Shown here piece by piece: positions 1 through 6,181 of a DNA stretch of 16,776 nucleotides (its first letter is position 1; every line of letters begins with the position of its first letter). Under the pieces are notes generated by a model. That model did no database searches and was not told the origin of the DNA. It saw only the letters and a program-made list of their open reading frames with translations. The DNA is from Acidilobaceae archaeon UBA158 (GTDB lineage Archaea > Thermoproteota > Thermoprotei_A > Sulfolobales > Acidilobaceae): assembly GCA_002506595.1 (NCBI GenBank), contig DAXV01000004.1, positions 25,333-42,108 on the forward strand, in the 5' to 3' direction. The translations under genes and the position numbers were made by a program.

Positions 1-567
1 CCAGTTAAAGACGATTATAAAATAGCAATATCGTATGCATCTAAACTAACAAAAATGAGGGTTGGTGCTGAAATACCAATTGCTAAAGGTTTAGAGGCTT
101 GGGCTATTGATGTAATTAAGACCGTAGAAAAATACGGCGGCAGTTTTGTTAATCTTGATGAAATGGAATTTGTTGAACCAAATGCAAGAGCATTAATTTC
201 GATGGGCTTAAATGAAGACAATAATAGACCCTTCACAGCTAAGGGTTCATTAGAAGCAGCATTAAAAGTATTGGAATGGGCTAGAAAAAATTCAAACATC
301 AATGTACATTTTTGTCCTGCATCATTCAAAGACGCTATACAGACAAAGAATAGATTTGTAAGATTATCAAAAAATGATAAAAGATGGTATGAAGAAATTA
401 CAAAAGATGGAACAATAAAATGGGCTGAAGTAAATATTAAAGGAAATATAATTAAGATTAATCCAAATGAAATCTATTACCTTAAAGGCCATGAAATTAA
501 AATATTAGAATCACATCCAACAAGAGATAGAAGACCGATAATTAATGAAGAAATAATCAAAATATAA
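1..567 (+). CDS. C-terminal part of a radical SAM protein related to pyruvate formate-lyase activating enzymes (COG2108-like), partial
   Basis: The frame is open from the first base of the window, so the gene starts upstream and only about 188 C-terminal residues are seen. The fragment reads as the distal part of a radical SAM TIM-barrel: an alternating strand/helix pattern with 'RVGAEIPIAKG', then 'NLDEMEFVEPNA', and an 'INVHFCPASFKDA' segment. I associate these with COG2108, an archaeal family related to pyruvate formate-lyase activating enzyme. The CxxxCxxC cluster motif that would prove radical SAM chemistry lies outside the window. The last ~70 residues (from 'RFVRLSKNDKRWYEE') look like a small beta-rich appendage. 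Substrate and pathway are unknown. An internal ATG at 55 exists, but the upstream codons continue the same fold, so I do not use it. Family assignment is from memory of conserved segments. Confidence 0.6.
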   Translation, partial: PVKDDYKIAISYASKLTKMRVGAEIPIAKGLEAWAIDVIKTVEKYGGSFVNLDEMEFVEPNARALISMGLNEDNNRPFTAKGSLEAALKVLEWARKNSNINVHFCPASFKDAIQTKNRFVRLSKNDKRWYEEITKDGTIKWAEVNIKGNIIKINPNEIYYLKGHEIKILESHPTRDRRPIINEEIIKI

Positions 568-570
568 AAG

Positions 571-586
571 TTATTTCATGAAATAA
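571..586. repeat. Perfect 16-bp palindrome after the radical SAM gene
   Basis: TTATTTCA followed directly by TGAAATAA is an exact inverted repeat with no spacer, starting four bases after the TAA stop at 565-567. It could be a protein-binding operator for the next gene, whose TATA-like box lies about 40 bases downstream, or part of a 3' end signal. It is AT-rich, so chance occurrence is possible. Confidence 0.5.
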
Positions 587-623
587 TTATCAAATAAAAA
601 TATGTTTAACAATATAAGGTTTT

Positions 624-634
624 GCATATATAAT
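624..634 (+). promoter_or_regulatory. Candidate TATA box for the 89-aa gene
   Basis: The sequence gcatatataat resembles an archaeal TATA box. A start site about 26 bases downstream would fall close to 650-656, meaning a very short leader or a leaderless message for the gene at 653. This is a guess from spacing only, since AT-rich DNA gives many such matches. Confidence 0.3.
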
Positions 635-652
635 AAATAGTGGGAGATAAGA

Positions 653-922
653 GTGAGACTTCCCAGAACCTGGATAGATTATACTAAAAAGACTAAAGAA
701 AATTATGAAGCAACTATTACAGTAGAAATATATCCAGGGGTAAACATTAACATTTATATAAACAAACTAGCACAAAAGCCAGTTTTTGCCTGCTGTAATA
801 GAAGAGAAAATAAAATTTGCAATTCATATATAATTTCGTTATTTTCTCAAAATGGTCCATTTGCATCTTTATACATTATGCCACCTTGGTTAATTAGCAA
901 TTGCAAGGCAAAAATTAACTAA
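653..922 (+). CDS. Hypothetical 89-aa protein, cysteine-containing
   Basis: I do not recognise this protein. It is 89 residues with a basic N-terminus, a beta-strand-like stretch near residues 20-38 ('TITVEIYPGVNINIYINK'), four cysteines (Cys47-Cys48, Cys56 and one near residue 83) and a fairly hydrophobic C-terminal third. No signal peptide or clear transmembrane helix is obvious. The GTG start is supported by GGAG at 643-646 followed by six bases, the spacing used by many other genes here, which makes it likely that the ORF is real. Its TAA ends exactly where the minus-strand methyltransferase stop begins, so the two genes abut tail to tail. The cysteines might bind a metal, but their spacing fits no family I know. 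It could also be a fast-evolving orphan or a spurious ORF. Confidence 0.5.
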   Translation: MRLPRTWIDYTKKTKENYEATITVEIYPGVNINIYINKLAQKPVFACCNRRENKICNSYIISLFSQNGPFASLYIMPPWLISNCKAKIN

Positions 923-1429
923 TTATAACTTAAATATTAAATCTTTATATTCTTCTCCTATAATCTCTCCATGTATATCTACATGCCTAAGTTTCTTTAC
1001 ATAACTTATAAATACATTATTACTAACCCTTTTAAATTCTTTTAATGCATCTTGAGGGTCATTCAATAAGTTAATAACAGAAAATGAAAATAAGAAATCA
1101 ATGCTTTTATCTCTAAAAGGCAATTTTTCTGCATTTCCCATTAAAACTAAGCATTTATCTTTGCAAAATTTTTTTACTCTTTCATATGCGATTGAAAGCA
1201 TGTTAATACTTAAATCAAAACATATGTATTTATTTATATTATAAATTATACCAGTATTATAAAAATATTCAATGAGTAAACCGGTTCCACATCCAATATC
1301 TGCAACAATTCCATAGGGTTTTATTTTTGAAAACAATAAATTATATTTGTTTCTTTGTTCTTCTCCATATAGCTCATCGTATCCATCATATGTTGCTTCA
1401 TATCTATTTATTAAATCATCCTGATCCAT
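923..1429 (-). CDS. Small class I SAM-dependent methyltransferase
   Basis: The protein has the Rossmann-like class I methyltransferase signatures. Motif I is 'ADIGCGTG' (about residues 43-50), an acidic residue ends strand 2 (Asp72 in 'CFDLS', contacting the SAM ribose), motif III is 'GNAEKLPF' (about 98-105), and 'SFSVINLLNDP' fits motif IV. This is the Methyltransf_11/25 type, usually acting on small molecules or lipids; the substrate cannot be read. At 168 residues it is short, ending soon after the strand that would follow motif IV, so part of the usual C-terminal beta-hairpin is missing or minimal. The ATG start is preceded by GAGG and lies inside the last codons of the NAD(P)HX repair gene, with a 14-base overlap. 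The two are therefore very likely cotranscribed and translationally coupled. Confidence 0.75.
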   Translation of the reverse strand: MDQDDLINRYEATYDGYDELYGEEQRNKYNLLFSKIKPYGIVADIGCGTGLLIEYFYNTGIIYNINKYICFDLSINMLSIAYERVKKFCKDKCLVLMGNAEKLPFRDKSIDFLFSFSVINLLNDPQDALKEFKRVSNNVFISYVKKLRHVDIHGEIIGEEYKDLIFKL

Positions 1430-2972
1430 GAGTATATTCCTCTTCTATTTCTTTTAATACATTTTGTATGCTATTTAAGACATCAACTGCCGTAATGTTT
1501 TGTCCCTTATTTTTAACTGCAATTTCGCCTGCCCTTCCTGAAACATATGCTGAAGCAGCAACAACGTTTAATGCGTCTGGATCATTAGTTAGTGCAATTC
1601 TTCTAGCTAAGAATCCAGATATTATACCAGTTAAAACATCACCTGTCCCTCCGACTGCCATAGCCGGATGACCTGATTTGTTATATCTACACTTTCCTTT
1701 AGGAGAACAAATTACATCAATTGGAGCCTTAACTATTACTGTTGCATTATATTTTTTGGAGATTTCCTTAGCTAAATCTTCAGGATCTCCTTCTCTTTTA
1801 GCTAATAAGGCGGCCTCACCTCTATGAGGTGTTAGAATTGCATTATCCCATAGCTTAATATCTGCATCTGCTAATGCTTTAAGTGCATCTGCATCTATTA
1901 CAATTGGCTTTCCTTTTAGAGAATTAATTAATTCAATAACTGTTTCTTTAGTTTCCTCTTTATTGCCAAGACCTGGACCAATTGCTATAACATCAACTCT
2001 TTTTGCTTCTTCTAATAATAAAGTAATATGATCTTTATTTAGATAATCTCCATTTAATGGAAATGGTATAATACCAGGATTGTTTTGCGCAGCTGCATAT
2101 GCAACTTTTTCCGGTGAAGCTAAGAATGATAAATCTGCACCAGATAATAATGCTGCTGACGATACATAAAATGGTGCTCCAAAATAGTGATATGATCCAC
2201 CTATAGTTAATACTTTCCCGTTACCACCTTTTATTGCATTTTTAGGTCTCTTTGGTATTCTAAATAATACATCCCCAGGACCAGCAAATATTTCTGAATC
2301 TTTTATTAATCCTATTTCTGCAACTAAAATTTCTCCAGCATAATGTTTTACTTCCTCTTTTAGCAAACCAGGCTTTAATGAATGCATAGTTATTGTTAAA
2401 TCGACTATTGCAGAACCCTCTGCGATAAAACCTGTTTCAGGATCTATTCCTGTTGGGACATCTATAGCAACCCTTAAACCAGTTGAAGAATTGAACGCTT
2501 TTAAAGCGCTAGCAATGGGTTCTCTTAATTTACCCTTGACACCTATGCCTAATATTCCATCAATTAATACATCAGCATCTTGCGGTTTATATTGAGATGG
2601 ATCATCAAAGTGAACAATTTTTATCATTTTTGAATTTATTAAGCTTTTTAAATTTACTAGAGTATCTTGATGTTCAACTAAATTATAATCATATAATAGA
2701 TAAATTGTTACATCAGCACCTCTTAAAGCTAAATGCTTAGATGCGACTAACGCATCTCCTCCATTACCACCTTTACCAGCATAAACAATAATTTTTTTAT
2801 TTTTTAAATCGCCAATTTTACATTCTATTGCATCTGCAACAGCTCTTCCTGCATTTTCCATAAGAAGCAATAAGGGTATTCCATTACTTACATTATTTAT
2901 TTCATAAGATCTAATATCCTCTATCCTCAAAACTTGCGGTTCCTTAATAAACCCAGGGCATATTTGAGGCAT
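1416..2972 (-). CDS. nnr: Bifunctional NAD(P)H-hydrate epimerase / ADP- or ATP-dependent NAD(P)H-hydrate dehydratase
   Basis: This enzyme repairs hydrated NADH and NADPH (NAD(P)HX): the N-terminal domain interconverts the R and S forms, and the C-terminal domain dehydrates the S form using ADP or ATP. It has about 518 residues, the usual fused size. N-terminal YjeF_N signs are 'NAGRAVADAI', 'GKGGNGGDALVA' (about residues 66-77) and 'AIDVPTGIDPETG' (about 169-181). The C-terminal ribokinase-like domain shows 'GGNGKVLTIGGS', 'AIGPGLGN', 'VIDADALKAL', 'ILTPHRGEAALL' and the catalytic 'GGTGDVLTG' (about 441-449). I choose ATG at 2972, because GGTG at 2979-2982 sits six bases before it. The in-frame GTG at 2981 is that Shine-Dalgarno itself, and using it would add three residues. 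The gene leads an operon with the methyltransferase and diverges from the S24e operon. Confidence 0.93.
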   Translation of the reverse strand: MPQICPGFIKEPQVLRIEDIRSYEINNVSNGIPLLLLMENAGRAVADAIECKIGDLKNKKIIVYAGKGGNGGDALVASKHLALRGADVTIYLLYDYNLVEHQDTLVNLKSLINSKMIKIVHFDDPSQYKPQDADVLIDGILGIGVKGKLREPIASALKAFNSSTGLRVAIDVPTGIDPETGFIAEGSAIVDLTITMHSLKPGLLKEEVKHYAGEILVAEIGLIKDSEIFAGPGDVLFRIPKRPKNAIKGGNGKVLTIGGSYHYFGAPFYVSSAALLSGADLSFLASPEKVAYAAAQNNPGIIPFPLNGDYLNKDHITLLLEEAKRVDVIAIGPGLGNKEETKETVIELINSLKGKPIVIDADALKALADADIKLWDNAILTPHRGEAALLAKREGDPEDLAKEISKKYNATVIVKAPIDVICSPKGKCRYNKSGHPAMAVGGTGDVLTGIISGFLARRIALTNDPDALNVVAASAYVSGRAGEIAVKNKGQNITAVDVLNSIQNVLKEIEEEYTHGSG

Positions 2973-2978
2973 TATAAG

Positions 2979-2982
2979 CACC
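2979..2982 (-). promoter_or_regulatory. Shine-Dalgarno core that decides the nnr start
   Basis: On the minus strand GGTG is followed by six bases (CTTATA) and then ATG. The last three bases of GGTG form an in-frame GTG that looks like an upstream start but is better read as the ribosome binding site. Confidence 0.65.
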
Positions 2983-3041
2983 CAAATATTACTAGGTTTT
3001 TTTAGATAATACGTTTTTTATTTTGAATAAACATCAAAACG

Positions 3042-3049
3042 CTTTTAAG
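3042..3049 (+). promoter_or_regulatory. Candidate TATA box of the S24e-KEOPS operon
   Basis: CTTTTAAG preceded by an A-rich stretch (aaaac) resembles a crenarchaeal BRE/TATA pair. A start about 26 bases downstream would be near 3070-3075, giving a short leader before the GGTG at 3088. The same octamer occurs upstream of the TIP49 gene in the matching position. A second AT-rich candidate (tataaaat, 3064-3071) is too close to the start for a leadered transcript. Confidence 0.4.
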
Positions 3050-3087
3050 CTAAAAAAATAAGCTATAAAATAGTGAAAATCATTAAA

Positions 3088-3091
3088 GGTG
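3088..3091 (+). promoter_or_regulatory. Shine-Dalgarno core that decides the S24e start
   Basis: GGTG is followed by TTGAAC (six bases) and ATG at 3098. The in-frame GTG at 3089 belongs to the ribosome binding site and would add three non-conserved residues if taken as a start. Confidence 0.65.
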
Positions 3092-3097
3092 TTGAAC

Positions 3098-3421
3098 ATG
3101 TCAAAGAAAATCAATATAGATAATGAAGTATGGTTAGAAGTATTGGAAGAAAAAGAAAACAAATTATTGGAAAGATTAGAAATTAATGGTATCGTACATC
3201 ATGAACTTAAATCGACCCCTTCTAGAATTGCATTAAGAAAAGTTTTATCTCAAGCATATGGAAAAGATATTTCTCAAGTATTTGTAAAATCAATAAAAAC
3301 AAGATATGGCCAAGGAATTTCTAATGTACATATACATATTTATAACACACCAGAATTCGCTAAAAAGTATGAATTAAAATACATAGTTGATAGAAATGGA
3401 GGATATACATTAGAAGGGTGA
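3098..3421 (+). CDS. rps24e: Small ribosomal subunit protein eS24 (S24e)
   Basis: This is a component of the archaeal 30S ribosomal subunit, with a eukaryotic counterpart but no bacterial one. The 107-residue length suits archaeal eS24. The family pattern is visible: an N-terminal strand pair containing 'NKLLERLEINGIVHHE', the conserved 'STPSRIALRKVLSQAYG' helix region, and 'VKSIKTRYGQGISNVHIHIYN' (about residues 68-88), the most conserved segment, ending in a Glu/Lys/Tyr-rich tail. The ATG at 3098 is chosen over an in-frame GTG at 3089 because GGTG with a six-base gap precedes it. It is the first gene of a plus-strand operon. Its stop overlaps the Shine-Dalgarno of S27ae, which points to coupled translation. 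Confidence 0.93.
   Translation: MSKKINIDNEVWLEVLEEKENKLLERLEINGIVHHELKSTPSRIALRKVLSQAYGKDISQVFVKSIKTRYGQGISNVHIHIYNTPEFAKKYELKYIVDRNGGYTLEG
3417..3420 (+). promoter_or_regulatory. Shine-Dalgarno core for S27ae, overlapping the S24e stop
   Basis: GGTG at 3417-3420 shares bases with the TGA stop of S24e (3419-3421) and is followed by AGAAAT and ATG at 3427. The in-frame GTG at 3418 is part of this site, not a start. Confidence 0.65.
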
Positions 3422-3426
3422 GAAAT

Positions 3427-3612
3427 ATGGCAAAAGAAAAACCAAAGGCATACATACATACACTATATGAAGTTGACTATAATAGTAAAAGCGTATCATT
3501 AAAGAATAAAAAATGCCCAAGATGTGGTAACATAATGGCTCATCATCTAAAACCTGTTGAAAGATATCAATGCGGTTATTGTGGATATACAGAATTTGTA
3601 GTCAAAAAGTGA
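3427..3612 (+). CDS. rps27ae: Small ribosomal subunit protein eS31 (S27ae), zinc ribbon
   Basis: This is a 30S ribosomal protein, the archaeal equivalent of the ribosomal part of the eukaryotic ubiquitin-S27a fusion; no ubiquitin-like domain is attached here. It has 61 residues: a basic N-terminal tail, a 'HTLYEVD' strand, and a four-cysteine zinc ribbon CPRCG (Cys30, Cys33) plus CGYCG (Cys49, Cys52), the usual signature of the family. The ATG at 3427 follows GGTG by six bases. The gene is five bases from the S24e stop and six bases before the Kae1 start, so it is in the same operon. The S27ae-Kae1 neighbourhood is a well known archaeal arrangement. Confidence 0.93.
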   Translation: MAKEKPKAYIHTLYEVDYNSKSVSLKNKKCPRCGNIMAHHLKPVERYQCGYCGYTEFVVKK

Positions 3613-3618
3613 ATGTAG

Positions 3619-4623
3619 TTGATTACATTAGGAATAGAATCAACTGCACACACTTTTGGTGTTGGAGTTTTTGATGAAAATAAAGGTATTATAGGAGATT
3701 CTAGAAAAAATTATATTCCAAAAAAAGGCGGTATTTTACCAAGAGAAGTTGCTAGTTTTTTCTCTGATGTTGCAGCTGAAGCTATTAAAGAAGCTCTAGA
3801 ACAAGCAAAAATTTCTATAAATAATATAGATGGAATTGGTGTTGCGCTGGGCCCAGGTATGGGACCTCAATTAAGAGTTGGAGCATCAGTTGCAAGGGCG
3901 TTAGCAGCAAAATATAATAAACCATTAATACCTGTTAATCATGCTATTGCACATTTAGAAATAGCAAGATACTTAACAAATATGAAAGATCCTGTAATTT
4001 TATATGTATCTGGAGGAAATTCAATAGTAACAACGTATGTAGATGGAAGATATAGAATTTTTGGTGAAACTCTTGATATTGCCTTAGGAAACCTATTAGA
4101 TACATTTGCTAGGGAGGTTAAATTAGGACCACCATATATTGTAAATGGAGACCATGTAGTTGATATCTGCGCCGAAAAGGGAAACTTCATAAAAGGATTT
4201 CCCTATGTTGTAAAAGGGCAAGACGTTTCTTATTCAGGTTTATTAACATTTGCAATAAGATTAAAAGAAAAAGGATACAATATAAAAGATATTTGTTTTA
4301 CTGTTAGAGAAATAGCATTTTCTTCTATTGCAGAAGTTACTGAAAGATGTGTTGCCCATACAAATAAGAAACAAGTTATTCTCACAGGAGGGGTAGCTGC
4401 AAATAAATTACTTAATGAAAAACTAACTAAAATGGCTGAAAATCAAAATGCATCATATAAACCAGTTCCATTCAAATATGCTGGAGATAATGGTGTAATG
4501 ATCGCTTTGACTGCACTTTTAGAATTAAAACATAATATAACTATTGAGCCTGAAAATGCATTTATTAATCAAAGATGGAGATTAGATGAGGTAGAAATAC
4601 CTTGGTATTATTCGATGATATAA
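3619..4623 (+). CDS. kae1: KEOPS complex subunit Kae1, tRNA N6-threonylcarbamoyladenosine transferase
   Basis: Kae1 transfers the threonylcarbamoyl group from threonylcarbamoyl-AMP to A37 of ANN-decoding tRNAs (t6A), acting with Bud32, Cgi121 and Pcc1. The 334-residue ASKHA-fold protein shows 'LGIESTAHTFGVG' at the start, 'ALGPGMGPQLRVGA' (77-89), the iron/zinc site 'PVNHAIAHLE' with His108 and His112, 'YVSGGNS' (129-135), 'GETLDIALGNLLD' (149-161), 'LTGGVAAN' (255-262) and 'AGDNG' with the third metal ligand Asp290. The TTG start at 3619 gives the family's usual N-terminus. It is odd that the segment after 'GGILPRE' reads 'VASFFSD', where archaeal homologues commonly have a His-His pair. It is a separate protein here, not fused to Bud32; its last 22 bases overlap the Bud32 gene. 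Confidence 0.95.
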   Translation: MITLGIESTAHTFGVGVFDENKGIIGDSRKNYIPKKGGILPREVASFFSDVAAEAIKEALEQAKISINNIDGIGVALGPGMGPQLRVGASVARALAAKYNKPLIPVNHAIAHLEIARYLTNMKDPVILYVSGGNSIVTTYVDGRYRIFGETLDIALGNLLDTFAREVKLGPPYIVNGDHVVDICAEKGNFIKGFPYVVKGQDVSYSGLLTFAIRLKEKGYNIKDICFTVREIAFSSIAEVTERCVAHTNKKQVILTGGVAANKLLNEKLTKMAENQNASYKPVPFKYAGDNGVMIALTALLELKHNITIEPENAFINQRWRLDEVEIPWYYSMI

Positions 4624-5294
4624 TTAAAATTGAAAATTTTCTAAAATTACAATTAATAAAAAGAGGGGCCGAGTCTGAAATAAGGTTAGGAGATTTTTTA
4701 AATACAAAGGCAATCTACAAGATAAGAGTTAAGAAACGTTATATGCATGATGACTTAGATAATTATTTGAGATATGAAAGAACTAGAAGGGAAGCAAAAA
4801 TATTAGCAACTGCATATGCAAGCAACATTAATGTTCCTAAGTTATATGCAGTTTATCCATCTGTAGGAATAATAATAATGGAATATATTGAAGGAAATAC
4901 ATTAAAAGATCTCTTGCTTAGTAATCATGAAAAATATATTACTTTTTCGTATTATGCTGGTAGAGAATTAGCAAAAATACATAAAGCAAATATTATACAT
5001 AATGATTATACAACTTCAAATATTATAGTTAGAAATGATAAATTATTTATAATAGATTTTGGATTATCTGTATATTCAACAAATATTGAAGATAAAGCAG
5101 TTGATATACATTTATATAAAAGGGCTGTTGAAAGTACTCATGCATCAATATCAAATAAGATAATGAAAGAGTTCTATAAGGGTTATTTGGATGAAATTGG
5201 AGAAGAAACAGGAAATAAAATCATTAAAAGAGCCAAGGAGATAGAATTAAGGGGTCGTTATGTTGGAGAAAGAAGAACAGTTTGGAAAAGTTAG
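4602..5294 (+). CDS. bud32: KEOPS complex kinase/ATPase Bud32
   Basis: This is a small RIO-like atypical kinase that binds Kae1 and supports t6A synthesis by its ATPase activity. It has 230 residues, with 'LIKRGAESEIRL' (18-29) as the glycine-poor nucleotide loop, Lys40 ('AIYKIRV') as the ATP-binding lysine, Glu64 in 'RREAKIL', and the hinge region 'IMEYIEGNTL'. The catalytic loop is 'IIHNDYTTSNII' with Asp135 and Asn140 (HGDLTTSN in most homologues, so Gly and Leu are replaced by Asn and Tyr), then DFG-type 'IIDFGLS' (Asp152) and the conserved tail 'ELRGRYVGERR'. The TTG start at 4602 lies inside Kae1 and has GAGGTAG about nine bases upstream; no closer in-frame start keeps the whole domain. 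Overlap with Kae1 (22 bases) and with the next gene (35 bases) implies a coupled operon. Confidence 0.93.
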   Translation: MVLFDDIIKIENFLKLQLIKRGAESEIRLGDFLNTKAIYKIRVKKRYMHDDLDNYLRYERTRREAKILATAYASNINVPKLYAVYPSVGIIIMEYIEGNTLKDLLLSNHEKYITFSYYAGRELAKIHKANIIHNDYTTSNIIVRNDKLFIIDFGLSVYSTNIEDKAVDIHLYKRAVESTHASISNKIMKEFYKGYLDEIGEETGNKIIKRAKEIELRGRYVGERRTVWKS

Positions 5295-5856
5295 CATTTG
5301 CATTGTATCGCATAATGAAGGAAAAATAAAGGAAATCCAAGCTGTTTTAAATGATTTTAATATAAAATTAAAGAAATGTAACGTTGAAAAAATAGAAATA
5401 CAAGATAATGACATAGACAAAATAGCAATTTTTGCTGCTTTAAATGCATATCAAATCATTAAAGAGCCATTATTAGTTGATGATTCTGCCCTATATATAA
5501 GATCATTAAATAATTTCCCTGGAGCATACACAAGCTTCGTTTTTCAAACTATAGGCATAAAAGGAATACTTAAACTAATGGAAGGAGTTAATGATAGATA
5601 TGCAATTTTTAAAACAAGCCTTGTGTATGTAGATGAGAAAGGTTACAAATTATTTAATGGAATTGTTGAAGGAAATATAGCATTTGAACCAAGAGGTAAT
5701 CAAGGGTTCGGATTTGACCCTATATTTATACCATTAAATTCTAATAAGACATTTTCTGAGATGGATATTGAAGAGAAAAATAAGTACTCGCATAGGTCGA
5801 TGGCTACATATAAATTCGCTAAATGGATAACATCAAAAAGTGAATTACAAGTATAG
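5260..5856 (+). CDS. rdgB: XTP/dITP (non-canonical purine NTP) pyrophosphatase, RdgB/HAM1 family
   Basis: The enzyme hydrolyses ITP, dITP and XTP to monophosphate and pyrophosphate, keeping deaminated purines out of nucleic acids. The 198-residue protein carries the HAM1 pattern: an N-terminal 'VSHNEGKIKEI' (usually SNNxxKxxE), 'LLVDDSALYI...NFPGAYTS' with the metal-binding acidic pair, 'YAIFKTSLVY', 'PRGNQGFGFDPIFIP' and 'TFSEM' followed by 'EEKNKYSHRS'. The only suitable in-frame start is ATG at 5260, because the first conserved strand begins about ten codons later. The first 35 bases thus overlap the conserved 'RGRYVGERR' end of Bud32 in another frame. It is the last gene of the S24e-KEOPS operon. 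The first ~8 residues are not expected to be conserved. Confidence 0.92.
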   Translation: MLEKEEQFGKVSICIVSHNEGKIKEIQAVLNDFNIKLKKCNVEKIEIQDNDIDKIAIFAALNAYQIIKEPLLVDDSALYIRSLNNFPGAYTSFVFQTIGIKGILKLMEGVNDRYAIFKTSLVYVDEKGYKLFNGIVEGNIAFEPRGNQGFGFDPIFIPLNSNKTFSEMDIEEKNKYSHRSMATYKFAKWITSKSELQV

Positions 5857-5862
5857 GTAATA

Positions 5863-5891
5863 CTTTCTTACACTTAGTTTTAATTCTATTT
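5863..5891 (+). terminator. Candidate pyrimidine-rich terminator after rdgB
   Basis: Just after the rdgB stop the plus strand turns T/C-rich (tactttcttac...ttttaattctattt). Archaeal transcription often ends at such T-rich tracts without a hairpin. The same stretch includes TTTTAATT (about 5878-5885), placed about 26 bases before the Shine-Dalgarno of the next gene, so it could equally be that gene's TATA box. Confidence 0.3.
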
Positions 5892-5917
5892 GACAACATT
5901 AATTATGGTGTATAGAC

Positions 5918-6181
5918 TTGGAAAACATATTAGATTTGCATATAAATAAGCTTATTGCTAGAAATGTTGAGGAATTGTTATCACAATTAGGTGATATTGA
6001 AAAAAGGTACAATAGCTTAGGAGATGATGATGAATCCAGATTAGAAAAGATCGTATTAAATTCAATGAGAAGAATATTACTAAATGATTTAAGAGAAATA
6101 ACTGGTTTTTCAAGCTATTATGGATATGATATTAAAGTTGAACCAAATATTCCATTAGAAAATTCAGAGGTTGCTACCTAA
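5918..6181 (+). CDS. Hypothetical 87-aa helical acidic protein
   Basis: I do not recognise this protein. It is short and predicted mostly helical: 'LHINKLIARNVEELLSQLGDIEKRYNSL' and 'ESRLEKIVLNSMRRILLNDLREIT' form two amphipathic helices joined by the acidic turn 'GDDDES', followed by a Tyr/Pro-containing tail. This suggests a small adaptor, a DNA- or RNA-complex subunit, or a helical hairpin, but no catalytic motif is present. The TTG start follows GGTG (5907-5910) by seven bases, good evidence that the gene is translated. It lies 61 bases after rdgB and may be read by leakage from that operon or from its own promoter. Its last 18 bases overlap the 3' end of iorB on the opposite strand. A GINS-like role crossed my mind but I cannot support it. 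Confidence 0.65.
   Translation: MENILDLHINKLIARNVEELLSQLGDIEKRYNSLGDDDESRLEKIVLNSMRRILLNDLREITGFSSYYGYDIKVEPNIPLENSEVAT

Noticed and set aside
15..329. Minus-strand 104-codon ORF over the radical SAM gene end
   Set aside because: The plus-strand frame continues the radical SAM-like protein from the window edge; the minus frame has no ribosome binding site or recognisable sequence.
5918..6181. Identity of the 87-aa protein as a GINS subunit
   Set aside because: Only the general helical, Leu/Arg-rich look agrees; length and motifs do not, so I left it as hypothetical.
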